62,269 nt of DNA from Zoogloea sp. (GTDB lineage: Bacteria > Pseudomonadota > Gammaproteobacteria > Burkholderiales > Rhodocyclaceae): positions 1 to 62,269 of the forward strand of contig WBTZ01000008.1 of NCBI GenBank assembly GCA_009026175.1, read 5' to 3'. Shown in pieces: positions 42,163 through 51,544 of this stretch. The notes under the pieces are model-generated. The model did not search any database, was not told the DNA's origin, and saw nothing but the letters and a program-made list of their open reading frames with translations. Position numbers and translations under genes: made by a program. Numbering within the stretch: position 1 is the first letter of the stretch; each line of letters opens with the position of its first letter.

Positions 42163-42942
42163 TCAGCGGGCCAGCAAGGCCTTCAGATGGCTGACGGGAA
42201 TGGCGTAGGAAATGCGGGAGGGGTTGATCACTGCGTTCTGACGGATTCCATTCACGAGGACCATGTTCAGCACCCCCACCACCTCACCGGTCGCGGTGTC
42301 ATACACGGGGCTGCCGCTATTGCCCGGATAGGACACGACATCCAGCTGCAGCACATCGAAACGCGCCCCGGCCGCCAGGCGATGGATCGTCGAGGAGTCC
42401 AGCTGGGCGGAGGAATTCAACGGCAAGCCCGCCGGGACCGAGGCCGAAATGATGCCCTTGTGCGTGGCAGGGATGACGCCCAGCGTCGCCCCCAGGGGAA
42501 AGCCGGTCAGGGCAATCTCCAGCCCATCCGGCGTGCTGTTCGAATCGGACAGCACCAGGGGTGGCAGGGCCGGCCCCGCGATCCACATGACCGCAAGATC
42601 GTGCTCCATGTCACGCACCTCGCGCTCGACTGCACGCACACTTACTCGCCCCACCCCGGGCAGGACGACGACAATGCGTTCGTTGGGGGAGCGCTGCTCC
42701 GAACCACTCGCCAGCACATGGACATTGGTCGCCACCTGGTTCCCGTCTCCGACGACGAAGCCGGTGCCCAGAAAGCGGAACTGGGGACTGCGCGTCGGCA
42801 GGAAGGTCCCCACCGCGACAATGGAGCGTTTCACCGACGCCACGGTACTGACCAGATCGGCCAGGACCGGCAGCGGGGCCAGCAGTCCCGCAGCCAGTGC
42901 GGCCATCAAACCCCGTCGGAGGCCGCTGACCTGTCCGCTCAC
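42163..42942 (-). CDS. secreted trypsin-like serine protease
   Basis: Exported S1-fold protease of 259 residues with a 28-residue signal peptide ending LPVLA. The triad is visible: His in VATNVHVLASG, Asp in MEHDLAVMWI, Ser in SYPGNSGSPVYD. There is no PDZ domain, so it is shorter than DegP/DegS. The GTG start overlaps the transglycosylase stop (GTGA), which couples the two genes; the pair closes the exopolysaccharide block. Substrate unknown. Confidence 0.88.
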   Translation of the reverse strand: MSGQVSGLRRGLMAALAAGLLAPLPVLADLVSTVASVKRSIVAVGTFLPTRSPQFRFLGTGFVVGDGNQVATNVHVLASGSEQRSPNERIVVVLPGVGRVSVRAVEREVRDMEHDLAVMWIAGPALPPLVLSDSNSTPDGLEIALTGFPLGATLGVIPATHKGIISASVPAGLPLNSSAQLDSSTIHRLAAGARFDVLQLDVVSYPGNSGSPVYDTATGEVVGVLNMVLVNGIRQNAVINPSRISYAIPVSHLKALLAR

Positions 42943-43844
42943 CGGCCCGCAGTCCGGATCGCCTGAATCATCGGAGAGGCCGCCACCACGCTCGGGTCAA
43001 ACGGGTGCTCATTACGCTGGAAGAAATCGAGGATCCGGCGAACATAATTCTGGGTCTCCTTGTAGGGAGGCACACCCCGATAACGATCCACCGCCCCTTC
43101 ACCGGCGTTGTAGCCGGCCACCGCCAGGGCCACATTGCCTTGGTAATAGGCCAGTAGCCAGCGCAGGTAGGCCAGGCCACCCTTGATGTTCTGCACCGGA
43201 TCGTAGCTGTCCCTGACATTGAAGCGAAGCGCGGTTTCAGGGATCAGCTGCATCACCCCCATGGCGTTCTTGGGAGAGGTGGCGTTCGGATCGAAGTTCG
43301 ACTCGGTCGTTGCGATGGCCAAAGCCAGACGCGGCTCGATGGAAAAACGCGGCGCCAGCGTAGTGATGAGTTGAACCAGCTTCTTCTTCTGCTCAGGCAG
43401 CGAGGCGAGGTACTTCTGGGTGTCCCAGCTGTCCCTGGCCGAGAATGCCCAGCCTGCGGTGCGGGCCTGCAGGCAATCGGGCGCGGCACCGGTATAACCG
43501 CCCACGAACCGGCGCGCCTTCTCCGCCTCGCCATGGCCCTTGAACAACGCCATCTCGAAGAGGGTCGCCGCATAGGCGTCGTCCCGCTGCACGCCACGGC
43601 CGTTGGCGTACATCCAGCCAAGGTTGTACATCGCCTCGGCACTGCCGGCCCGGGCCGCATCGCAATAAAGATCGGCAGCGAGCTCCAGGTCACGGGGAAC
43701 GCCCTCGCCATGCTCGTAGGCGAGCGCCTGCTCGACGAGCTGGCGAACCTCCTGGGCTCGTGACTCATCCTGACTTGCCAGCCCGGGCCTTGCCACCAGG
43801 GCAAGACCCGCAGCCAGCACGGCAAGAAGTGCGCGTCTCCGCAT
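42939..43844 (-). CDS. lytic transglycosylase with Sel1-like repeats
   Basis: Periplasmic peptidoglycan-cleaving enzyme of 301 residues. A signal peptide (MRRRALLAVLAAGLALVARPGLA) precedes Sel1-type helical repeats (AEAMYNLGWMYANGRGV, ATLFEMALFKGHGEAEKA) and an SLT domain with the catalytic Glu in ATTESNFDP, then NAMGVMQLIPETA and AVAGYNAGEGAVDRY. It lies 23 bases downstream of the sugar dehydrogenase gene; it may open the cell wall for export of polysaccharide machinery (inference). Confidence 0.92.
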   Translation of the reverse strand: MRRRALLAVLAAGLALVARPGLASQDESRAQEVRQLVEQALAYEHGEGVPRDLELAADLYCDAARAGSAEAMYNLGWMYANGRGVQRDDAYAATLFEMALFKGHGEAEKARRFVGGYTGAAPDCLQARTAGWAFSARDSWDTQKYLASLPEQKKKLVQLITTLAPRFSIEPRLALAIATTESNFDPNATSPKNAMGVMQLIPETALRFNVRDSYDPVQNIKGGLAYLRWLLAYYQGNVALAVAGYNAGEGAVDRYRGVPPYKETQNYVRRILDFFQRNEHPFDPSVVAASPMIQAIRTAGR

Positions 43845-43867
43845 GGCCCGAAACCCTGATGCCCCGA

Positions 43868-45148
43868 TCAGAGCCGCCAGACCCGGGCGCCGGCCGCTTC
43901 GATGGCCGACGGATCGTAGAAGCTCTTGACGTCGGTGAAGACACCGCTGGGCAGCAGCTTTTCGCAGATCCGCCCCACACCCATGTCGGAATACTCCTTG
44001 TGGGCGACGGCGGCGACCACGGCGGCCGAACGCGGCAGGGCATCCCAGGCGGTAAGGCCCACACCATACTCATGTTCGGCCTCGGCAGACTCGGCCACCG
44101 GATCGTGCACATGCACCGTGCACCCGAAGCTCTGCAGCTCACGGATCACATCGATGACCTTGCTGTTGCGCAGGTCGGGGCAGTTCTCCTTGAAGGTCAG
44201 GCCCAGCACGATCACATCGGCGCCCTTGATGTTGTGTCCGGCGCTGATCATCTCCTTGACCGTCTGCTCGGCCACGTACTTGCCCATGCTGTCGTTGATG
44301 CGACGGCCGGCCAGGATGACCTGGGGGTGATAGCCCAGCATGTCGGCCTTGTGGGTCAGGTAGTAGGGATCGACGCCGATGCAATGGCCGCCGACCAGGC
44401 CCGGACGGAAGGGCAGGAAGTTCCACTTGGTGCCCGCCGCCTTGAGCACTTCCAGGGTGTCGATGCCGATCTTGTGGAAAATCACGGAGAGCTCGTTCAT
44501 CAGCGCGATGTTCAGGTCCCGCTGGGTGTTCTCGATGACCTTGGCAGCCTCCGCCACCTTGATCGAGCTGGCCGGATAGACCCCGGCGGTGATGACCGAA
44601 CCGTACACCTCGGCAACCGTCTTCAGGGTTTCCGGGGTATCACCGGAAACCACCTTGACGATCTTGGTCACGGTGCGTTCCTTGTCGCCCGGATTGATCC
44701 GCTCGGGCGAGTAGCCGACGTTGAAATCCTGCTTCCACTTGAGTCCGGAAAACTTCTCCAGGATGGGGATGCACACCTCCTCGGTGGCACCGGGATACAC
44801 CGTCGATTCATAGACAACGATGGCACCCCGCTTGAGGTGCTTGCCGACGCTCTCGGAGGACTTCACCAGCGGGGTGAAGTCCGGCTGATGGGCATCATCC
44901 ACCGGGGTTGGTACCGCGACGATGATGAAATCAGCTTCGGAGATGATCTTCGGATCGGTGCTGCAGGTCAGGTGCACTGCCGCCTTGAGATCCTCGGTGC
45001 TGACTTCACCGGTCGGATCCACGTGGCGCCCGTAGGCTGCAACCTTGTCCGCGGAGAGGTCAAAGCCAACGGTTTTCATCTTCTTGCCGAATTCAACGGC
45101 AAGGGGCAGCCCCACGTATCCGAGGCCGATGACTGCAATGGTGGTCAT
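43868..45148 (-). CDS. nucleotide-sugar dehydrogenase (TviB/WbpO-like, UDP-GlcNAc/GalNAc 6-dehydrogenase)
   Basis: NAD-dependent enzyme (426 residues) oxidising the C6 of a UDP-sugar to an uronic acid for polysaccharide building blocks. The N-terminal Rossmann motif is AVIGLGYVGLPLAVEFG; the catalytic Cys is in LVGGHCIGVDPYYLTHKA; Lys/Asn in FRPGL and VIENTQRDLNIALMNEL complete the family pattern. The sequence resembles TviB/VipA more than UDP-glucose 6-dehydrogenase. It lies downstream of prsT. Confidence 0.9.
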   Translation of the reverse strand: MTTIAVIGLGYVGLPLAVEFGKKMKTVGFDLSADKVAAYGRHVDPTGEVSTEDLKAAVHLTCSTDPKIISEADFIIVAVPTPVDDAHQPDFTPLVKSSESVGKHLKRGAIVVYESTVYPGATEEVCIPILEKFSGLKWKQDFNVGYSPERINPGDKERTVTKIVKVVSGDTPETLKTVAEVYGSVITAGVYPASSIKVAEAAKVIENTQRDLNIALMNELSVIFHKIGIDTLEVLKAAGTKWNFLPFRPGLVGGHCIGVDPYYLTHKADMLGYHPQVILAGRRINDSMGKYVAEQTVKEMISAGHNIKGADVIVLGLTFKENCPDLRNSKVIDVIRELQSFGCTVHVHDPVAESAEAEHEYGVGLTAWDALPRSAAVVAAVAHKEYSDMGVGRICEKLLPSGVFTDVKSFYDPSAIEAAGARVWRL

Positions 45149-45189
45149 GAACTGTTCCTGAAGAAAATAACTTGAATCGATCGATTTAT

Positions 45190-47973
45190 TTAGAGAGAGC
45201 TGAGCAGCTGCTCCATCTCCTTGCGTGCCGGGGTATTGTCCGGGACGGCCTTCAAACCAGACTCCAGCGTCTTGCGGGCGCCGTCCTTGTCGCCGGTCTT
45301 GATCAGGGCCTTGGCGAGGTTCAGGCGCAGCTGGGGCAGGTTCGGGCCGAGGCCGACAGCCTTCTTGAGCGTCTCCACCCCCTTCGCCGTCTCACCCGCG
45401 TCCATCTGGAGGACGCCCATCGTGTCGAGGACGACGGGGCTGTTCGGTGCCAGTGCAGCGGCCTGCTGGGCGACGGAGAGGGCGCTCTTGTCGTTGAGCT
45501 TGCCCAGCGCCCACGCCAGGTTGTTCAGCAACATCGCGTTCTTCGGTGCCACCTCGAGCATCTGGCGATACTGCTGGACGGCCGAGTCGTATTTCTTCTC
45601 GGCAAGGGCACGCTCAGCCAGATAGGTCCGTACGGTCAGGTCCTTCGGGTTGGCACGCAGCCAGTCGGCGATCAGCTTGGCGGCCTCCTGGGTCTGGCCT
45701 GCCACAAGGCGCGCATTGTGGAGACGCACCAGGGGCTGGACACTCTTGTCGCGTTTGTAGGCTTCCTCGAAGGCGGCAACTGCCTCGAGGGGCTTCTTCA
45801 GGGAGGTCTGCACCTCGCCCTCGAGCATGTAGCCGACCGGCGAGTCCTTGCGCTGACGCTGCACCTCCCGGACCTGGGCGACCGCGGCATCCCCCCGGTT
45901 GGTGGTGGCCAGCACGGCAATCAGGCGCTGCTGCGCATCAAGGGCATCGGGCTTGATCGCCAAGGCCTTGCGCAGGTTCTGCTCGGCAGAGGAAAGATCT
46001 TTGCCGGCGGTGTAGATGTCAGCCAGCGCAATCAGCGGAACGATCGAGTTGGGGACGCGCGTCGCAAGCTTGCCGTAGGTGCTCTGGGCCTGCTGCATCT
46101 CGCCTGCGGCAACCTGGGCACGGCCCAGCAGGTCGAGCACGGTGGGATCCTCCGGAGCCGCCGCGGCGGCCTCCTGGGCCAGGGTCAGCGCGCGCTTGGT
46201 CTCGCCGGACTGAGCGAGCATGCGGACCAGCGCCATGCGCACGGGCAGCGCCCCGGGATTGGCCGTCAGCCCCTTCTCGAGCACGGCCTGCACATCCTTC
46301 ACCTGGGTGCCCGTCATGGCCAGGAATTCGGCGTACTGCAGGTAGCCCTGGGGATTGTTCGGGTTCTTCTCGATGAAGGTCTCGAAACGCTTGCGGGCGC
46401 TGTCCAGCTGCTTGGCCTGGATGTCGAGGCGCGCAAGATTGCTGACCGCCGGTAGGAAGTCGGCCTTCAGCTCAAGGGCCTTCTCGAAGGCCTGGCGGGC
46501 GCCGGCCGTGTCCTTGGTGGCCAGCAGCACCCCACCCTTCATGTTGAAGGTGATCGGGTCCTTCGGCTTCTTCTTCTCCAGCACCTGAACGGCGGCCATG
46601 GCCTTTGCCGTCTCGTTGCGGCGGAGATGCGCCATGATCAAGGTGATGTCCGCCTGGATGTTGTCGGCGTCGAGCGCCGAAGCGGCCTCCAGATCCTGGA
46701 AGGCCTGATCGGCCTCGCCGCCAGCCAGCCGGGTGAGGCCAAGGCGGGTGCGATAGCCGGCATTGCCGGGATCGCCCTTGGTGGCGCGGCTGAAGTACTC
46801 CTCGGAACGCTTGAAATCGCCGTTCATGGCATACACCTGGCCCGCCAGGCTCAACACGGAGACGTCGTCGGTGTTGTCCTTGAGCAAGGGTTGCAGGCTT
46901 TCGAGTGCCCGCCCGGGATCACGCAGCCCCAGATAGGACGACACCAGCAGGCGGCGTGCGTAGATCTGGTTCGGCACCTTGGCCAGCACCTTGTTGAGGT
47001 TCTCCTGGGCCTGCACAAAGTCATTGCGCTGGAGCTGGAGGGCCGAGACCATCATCAGCGAGGGAACGTGATCGGGCGCCACGCGCAGCACCTGGAGGAT
47101 CGCATCGTAGGCCTCCTTGTTCTTGCCCCGCTTGAAGTCCACGAAGGCCTGCAGGTAAAGGGCCAGCGGATGGTTGCCAACCGCCTTGCGCAGGGCTGCA
47201 ATCTTGGTCTGGGCATCGTCAAGCTTGTTCAGGCGGACGAGCAGCGAAACCACGCTCTGATACGCAGCGATGTCGGTGGGACGCGCGGCGATGACCGCCT
47301 CGAAAGCGGCGATGGCTTCCTGTGGGCGCCCCTTGAGCAGCAGCAGATCGCCGCGCAGGCCATGGGCCTCGGGCAGCTTGGAATCGGTCTTGAGGATATC
47401 GTCGATGTCCGCAAGCGCACCATCGAAATCCTTGTCGACGGCCTTCAGGCGGGCCAGGCCGACACGTGCGGGCGCATAGTCCGCGGAAGCCTTCAGTGCA
47501 GCCTGAAACTCTTCCTGCGCAGGCTGGCGCTTGCCCTGCACCAGTTGGGCAAAGCCCTTGGAAGTCAGCAGGCCGGCCTTGGCTTCGGAGGTAACCAGCT
47601 TTTCGGTCGACAGCTCGACGATGACGCGCTGCCCCTGACCGGAGTTGAGGAGCGCCTGGGCCAGCGCAGGCACCACCAGATCCGGCTTGAAGCCGGCATC
47701 GTTGGCCCTCACCAGCTCCTTCTCGGCACTGGCGTAGTCGCCCTGCTCCATGTAGACCTTGCCCAGCAGGTATCTGGCTTCGGCAAGGTTGGGATTCTTC
47801 TGCAGGGCATTCTTCAACTGGATGGAGGCGGCGCTCCGATCCTCCTTGGCCATGTAATCCTTGGCCGAAGCAATCATGGACTCAGGATTTTCGCTACAGG
47901 CTGCCAGCAGAAGGGCAAATAGGGTACTGACTGCAGTATTTCGCAGCCTGTTACGTTTGGTCTGGGAACGCAT
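45190..47973 (-). CDS. prsT: PEP-CTERM system TPR lipoprotein PrsT
   Basis: Large outer-membrane or periplasmic TPR protein (927 residues) of the exosortase-linked exopolysaccharide loci. The N-terminus has a basic start, a hydrophobic core and the lipobox LLLAAC (Cys about residue 25), so it is a lipoprotein. The rest is almost entirely TPR units (for example AEARYLLGKVYMEQGDYASAEKEL and AWALGKLNDKSALSVAQQAA). ATG 47973 is chosen, with AAGGA nine bases upstream; a GTG at 47994 overlaps the prsR stop. The prsK-prsR-prsT order is the diagnostic context. Confidence 0.92.
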   Translation of the reverse strand: MRSQTKRNRLRNTAVSTLFALLLAACSENPESMIASAKDYMAKEDRSAASIQLKNALQKNPNLAEARYLLGKVYMEQGDYASAEKELVRANDAGFKPDLVVPALAQALLNSGQGQRVIVELSTEKLVTSEAKAGLLTSKGFAQLVQGKRQPAQEEFQAALKASADYAPARVGLARLKAVDKDFDGALADIDDILKTDSKLPEAHGLRGDLLLLKGRPQEAIAAFEAVIAARPTDIAAYQSVVSLLVRLNKLDDAQTKIAALRKAVGNHPLALYLQAFVDFKRGKNKEAYDAILQVLRVAPDHVPSLMMVSALQLQRNDFVQAQENLNKVLAKVPNQIYARRLLVSSYLGLRDPGRALESLQPLLKDNTDDVSVLSLAGQVYAMNGDFKRSEEYFSRATKGDPGNAGYRTRLGLTRLAGGEADQAFQDLEAASALDADNIQADITLIMAHLRRNETAKAMAAVQVLEKKKPKDPITFNMKGGVLLATKDTAGARQAFEKALELKADFLPAVSNLARLDIQAKQLDSARKRFETFIEKNPNNPQGYLQYAEFLAMTGTQVKDVQAVLEKGLTANPGALPVRMALVRMLAQSGETKRALTLAQEAAAAAPEDPTVLDLLGRAQVAAGEMQQAQSTYGKLATRVPNSIVPLIALADIYTAGKDLSSAEQNLRKALAIKPDALDAQQRLIAVLATTNRGDAAVAQVREVQRQRKDSPVGYMLEGEVQTSLKKPLEAVAAFEEAYKRDKSVQPLVRLHNARLVAGQTQEAAKLIADWLRANPKDLTVRTYLAERALAEKKYDSAVQQYRQMLEVAPKNAMLLNNLAWALGKLNDKSALSVAQQAAALAPNSPVVLDTMGVLQMDAGETAKGVETLKKAVGLGPNLPQLRLNLAKALIKTGDKDGARKTLESGLKAVPDNTPARKEMEQLLSSL

Positions 47974-47990
47974 CTGCATGGATCCTTGAA

Positions 47991-49361
47991 TCACGTTGAA
48001 ATTTCTTTCTTCAGTCCGAAGCGGTTCATCAAATCGTAGAGGGTCGGCCGGCTGATGCCGAGGACCTCGGCAGCCCGCGCGACATTGCCATTGACCCGCG
48101 CCATGACCCGCACCACAGCCCGCCGCTCAGCCTCTTCCCGCACCACGCGCAGGTTGAGCGCCTCAAGGGCTTCGGTCTCGCCTTCCGGACCCACTCCCAC
48201 ATCCTCGGCAGTGATGCAGTTGCCGTCGGCCATGATGACCGAACGCTTGATGGCGTTCTCCAGCTCGCGGATGTTCCCGGGCCAGCGATGGGTCTCGATG
48301 GCCTGGACCGCATCGTCGGTCAGGGACAGCGAACCCCGCCCATGGAGTGCGGCGAAACGCTGCACGAAAGCATGGGCGAGCAGCACCGCGTCGCCATCCC
48401 GATCCCGCAGTGCGGGAATATCCACCACGATCTCGGCCAGCCGGTAATAGAGGTCTTCACGGAAGCGGCCTGCCTGGATCAGCCCCTTCACGTCCTGGTG
48501 AGTGGCACAGACGATCCGCACATCGACCGGGATCTCCTCGCGACCACCGATCCGCTCGATGACCCGCTCCTGCAGGAAGCGCAGCAGCTTGGCCTGCAGC
48601 GGCATCGGCAGGTCGCCGATTTCATCGAGGAACAAGGTCCCCTTGTTGGCGACCTCGATCTTGCCGAGGGTCTGTTTCACAGCGCCCGTAAAAGCCCCCT
48701 TCTCGTAACCGAAGAGTTCGCTTTCAAGGAGGTTCTCCGGGATGGCCGCACAGTTGATGGCAACGAAACGCTCGTTGCGGCGGGGTGACAGCTCGTGCAG
48801 GCCACGGGCAAGCACCTCCTTGCCGGTACCGCTCTCGCCGAGCAGCATCACGGTGACATTGGCCGAGGCCACCCGCTCGATCAGGCGGCAGACCTTGAGC
48901 ATCCCCGCATCCCGCGTGATGACGCCGGACAGCGCGCTGCCCTGCTGGATCTTCAGGCGACGGTTGTCCTGCTGCAGGTCGTACATCCGCAGCGCCCGGT
49001 CAAGGGTCAGGGCCAGGAGTTCGGGCTCGAAGGGCTTGGCGAAGAAGTCGTAGGCGCCCATGCCCACCGCGCGCACCGCGTTCTCCCTGTCATGCTGACC
49101 GGTGAGCACGACCACCTTGGTGTCCGGCGCAAGGGCGAGGATCTCGCCCAGCAGACGGAAGCCTTCGGTCACGTCGTCGGGCGCCGGCGGAAGGCCCAGA
49201 TCCATGGTCACCACGGCCGGTTCATGACGGCGCAACTGGGCAATGGCCTCTTCCCGGTTGTTCGCCACTACGGTCTCGAACTGATCGAAGGCCCAGCGCA
49301 TCTGCTTCTGCAATGCGGGGTCGTCCTCGACGATCAGTAATGTCCTGCGTTTTTCAGTCAT
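47991..49361 (-). CDS. prsR: PEP-CTERM-box sigma-54 response regulator PrsR
   Basis: NtrC-like activator of 456 residues. Receiver: LLIVEDDPALQKQM, phosphoacceptor in VTMDLGLPP and Lys in FFAKPFEP. Central AAA+ domain: Walker A GESGTGKEVLARGL and the sigma-54 contact motif GAFTGA. C-terminal Fis-type helix-turn-helix: NVARAAEVLGISRPTLYDL. ATG 49361 is used, four bases after prsK. It should activate sigma-54 promoters of PEP-CTERM protein or EPS genes, none of which was recognised in the window. Confidence 0.94.
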   Translation of the reverse strand: MTEKRRTLLIVEDDPALQKQMRWAFDQFETVVANNREEAIAQLRRHEPAVVTMDLGLPPAPDDVTEGFRLLGEILALAPDTKVVVLTGQHDRENAVRAVGMGAYDFFAKPFEPELLALTLDRALRMYDLQQDNRRLKIQQGSALSGVITRDAGMLKVCRLIERVASANVTVMLLGESGTGKEVLARGLHELSPRRNERFVAINCAAIPENLLESELFGYEKGAFTGAVKQTLGKIEVANKGTLFLDEIGDLPMPLQAKLLRFLQERVIERIGGREEIPVDVRIVCATHQDVKGLIQAGRFREDLYYRLAEIVVDIPALRDRDGDAVLLAHAFVQRFAALHGRGSLSLTDDAVQAIETHRWPGNIRELENAIKRSVIMADGNCITAEDVGVGPEGETEALEALNLRVVREEAERRAVVRVMARVNGNVARAAEVLGISRPTLYDLMNRFGLKKEIST

Positions 49362-49365
49362 ATTT

Positions 49366-51462
49366 CTAGTTTGCCACCGCTTCGTTACCGCTGCTCCTGA
49401 CGGTCTCGGCAATGGGCAAGCGAATGTCAAAGCGGGACCCTGATCCGACCTCGCTATGCACCGTAAGGCTGCCTCCCAGCTCCCGCACATACTGCTGCGA
49501 TTCGTAGGCTCCTATCCCCATGCCACTTGCCTTGGTTGTCTGGAAAGGCTTGAACAACTGCTCCCTGATGAATGCGGCAGACATGCCCGACCCGGTATCA
49601 CGCACCGTGATGCAGGCCTGCTTACCCTCCTGGGATAGTTCGACCGACACACTACCATGCTCGGAAGTGGCGTCGAGGGCATTTTGCACGATATGTCCGA
49701 GGATACGCTCAAGTCGTTCCGCATGGGCAAGCACCGAAGCCTCGGGCGCCCCGTCCATGAAACTCAGCCGGGGATGGAACATCCGCTTGGACTGCACGAT
49801 ATGCTCGATCAGGCCCTTGAGCGCCACCGGCTTGCGCTGATTGATCGGAGTCTTCTCCATCAACTGGGCCATCAGTCCGCGCATGCGCTCCTCCACATGA
49901 CGCACCGTATCGAGCATGTCGGCCTGGAACTCCGGATTGTTCTTGTGGCGCTCCGCATTGCGCAACATCAGGGACATCTGCGCGACCAGATTTTTCAGAT
50001 CGTGCACCACGAAGGCGGACATCCGGTTGAAGGCATCGAACTTGCGGGCCTCGATCAGGGCCTCCGTCGCCTGCATTCTTGCGAAATAACTGGCGGCCTG
50101 CCGGCCCGCCGTCTTGAGCAGGTCGAGAACCTCCCAGTTCACATCCACCGGGGTCCTCGGCGTCAGAAGAATCACAAACCCCACGAGGACACCCGACGAG
50201 ATGAGGGGCACGATCAACCACATGTCAGCGATCTCGGAGGCCCAGGCGGGCACGCCGGCCTCCCCGCCCTGGGAGCCTCCGCTGCGCACCTGCTCCAGAT
50301 TGACGACCCACTCCCGCTCCTTGAGAAAGCGGCAGAACTCGGAGTCCTCCTGCTCGACGACCCCGCTGTGGGGCATGTTGAGGCGCGCCTGCTGGTTGAA
50401 GTCGCCATCCGCCCCTCGCAACCAGACACCGCCGCCGGGGCTCTCCACCAGATCCGACAGGGCCTTGACCACCGACTCACCAAGACTGGAGCCATCCCCG
50501 GCAACAGACAGGGCCTGGGTCACGCCGAGCCACTCCGTACGGTAGTCATACCGGTAGGCGAAGAAATGCTTGGCCAGCAGCACACGCAAGCGGGCCCGGA
50601 AGGCACCCGAAAAGGCCAGCACCCCCAGCAGCAGGGCGCCCCCGAAGAGCAGCACCAGCTGCATGGCCTCGCCCCACTCGCCACCGAAGTAGCGCATGTA
50701 GTAGCCCGCCCCCGCGATCAGCAGCAGGTAGAGGCCCGACGCCGCGAGGGCCGTCGAATGGAAGACCACATGGCGGGACACCGAAATCCGGAAGGTCCAT
50801 TCAGGATTCCGGGAAGCCGAGATCGCCACCAGCGGAATGGTGAGGGAATGAACGAAACCGCGGACGCTCCACACGACTGGATCCAGACGACTGAACATCA
50901 AGGCATCCGCGAACATATAAACGTCGAACGCGAATAAGCCACCGAGCGCCAGGGCAACCGGCTTGCCGCCCCAGCGGGAGCGCTCCGGGATGGAGCGGTA
51001 GAAGAACTCGAGCAGGACCAGCCCGTAGACGGCCGTGAACAACGAAGTTCCTGCCCAGGTCCGCAGCGGCGTGCCATAGACCGGGAGCCCGAGGGACATG
51101 CACAGCACACCAAAGGCTGCCAGCGAAACCACCGCCATCGTGACCAGACGAGGCCATTGGGGTACCGTGGTGCTCTCCCCCAGCATCGAGGGCTGACGCA
51201 GGAGCGCCACCAGGAAAGCGAACCAGCCGCCCATGCGGAGGACGTCCAGCAGATTGGCCAGTTGAAACAGCCAGGCCCACCCCAGGACCGCAAAAGCCCA
51301 GTTCAGGGCTGCCCAGGCAGCACTGATGCCTACAGCAACAATCAGGAAGCCGCCACGGGAGCCTTGTTTCCAGGCGAGTCCCAGGTAGATGCCGAACAAG
51401 GCGTGGGCAACCGCGGCAGCGGCATAGCTCCACACGGGAACTTGCGAGAAAGTGGATTCCAT
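49366..51462 (-). CDS. prsK: PEP-CTERM system membrane histidine kinase PrsK
   Basis: Sensor kinase of 698 residues. About eight membrane segments fill the first ~290 residues (VPVWSYAAAAVAHALFGIYL, AWLFQLANLLDVLRMGGWFAFL and others). A GAF-like region follows, then the phospho-acceptor His in FVVHDLKNLVAQMSLML and an ATPase with GSGM and GMGIGAYESQQYVRELGG. This layout matches the PrsK family. ATG 51462, with GAGG before it, is chosen over TTG 51483, which lies next to a hairpin. The cognate regulator prsR follows at four bases. Confidence 0.92.
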   Translation of the reverse strand: MESTFSQVPVWSYAAAAVAHALFGIYLGLAWKQGSRGGFLIVAVGISAAWAALNWAFAVLGWAWLFQLANLLDVLRMGGWFAFLVALLRQPSMLGESTTVPQWPRLVTMAVVSLAAFGVLCMSLGLPVYGTPLRTWAGTSLFTAVYGLVLLEFFYRSIPERSRWGGKPVALALGGLFAFDVYMFADALMFSRLDPVVWSVRGFVHSLTIPLVAISASRNPEWTFRISVSRHVVFHSTALAASGLYLLLIAGAGYYMRYFGGEWGEAMQLVLLFGGALLLGVLAFSGAFRARLRVLLAKHFFAYRYDYRTEWLGVTQALSVAGDGSSLGESVVKALSDLVESPGGGVWLRGADGDFNQQARLNMPHSGVVEQEDSEFCRFLKEREWVVNLEQVRSGGSQGGEAGVPAWASEIADMWLIVPLISSGVLVGFVILLTPRTPVDVNWEVLDLLKTAGRQAASYFARMQATEALIEARKFDAFNRMSAFVVHDLKNLVAQMSLMLRNAERHKNNPEFQADMLDTVRHVEERMRGLMAQLMEKTPINQRKPVALKGLIEHIVQSKRMFHPRLSFMDGAPEASVLAHAERLERILGHIVQNALDATSEHGSVSVELSQEGKQACITVRDTGSGMSAAFIREQLFKPFQTTKASGMGIGAYESQQYVRELGGSLTVHSEVGSGSRFDIRLPIAETVRSSGNEAVAN

Positions 51463-51484
51463 CGGGCCTCGGTCAACGAACAAA

Positions 51485-51511
51485 GACGCTCCCGACCCAG
51501 TCGGGAGCGTC
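51485..51511 (-). terminator. hairpin between the sugar transferase gene and prsK
   Basis: A perfect 12-bp stem (GACGCTCCCGAC with GTCGGGAGCGTC) with a 3-base loop, followed leftward by TTTGTT. It ends 22 bases before the prsK ATG, so it either separates two transcripts or attenuates prsK. Confidence 0.6.
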
Positions 51512-51544
51512 CGGCATCACTTCAGGATTCGAAGAGCGGCCGGG

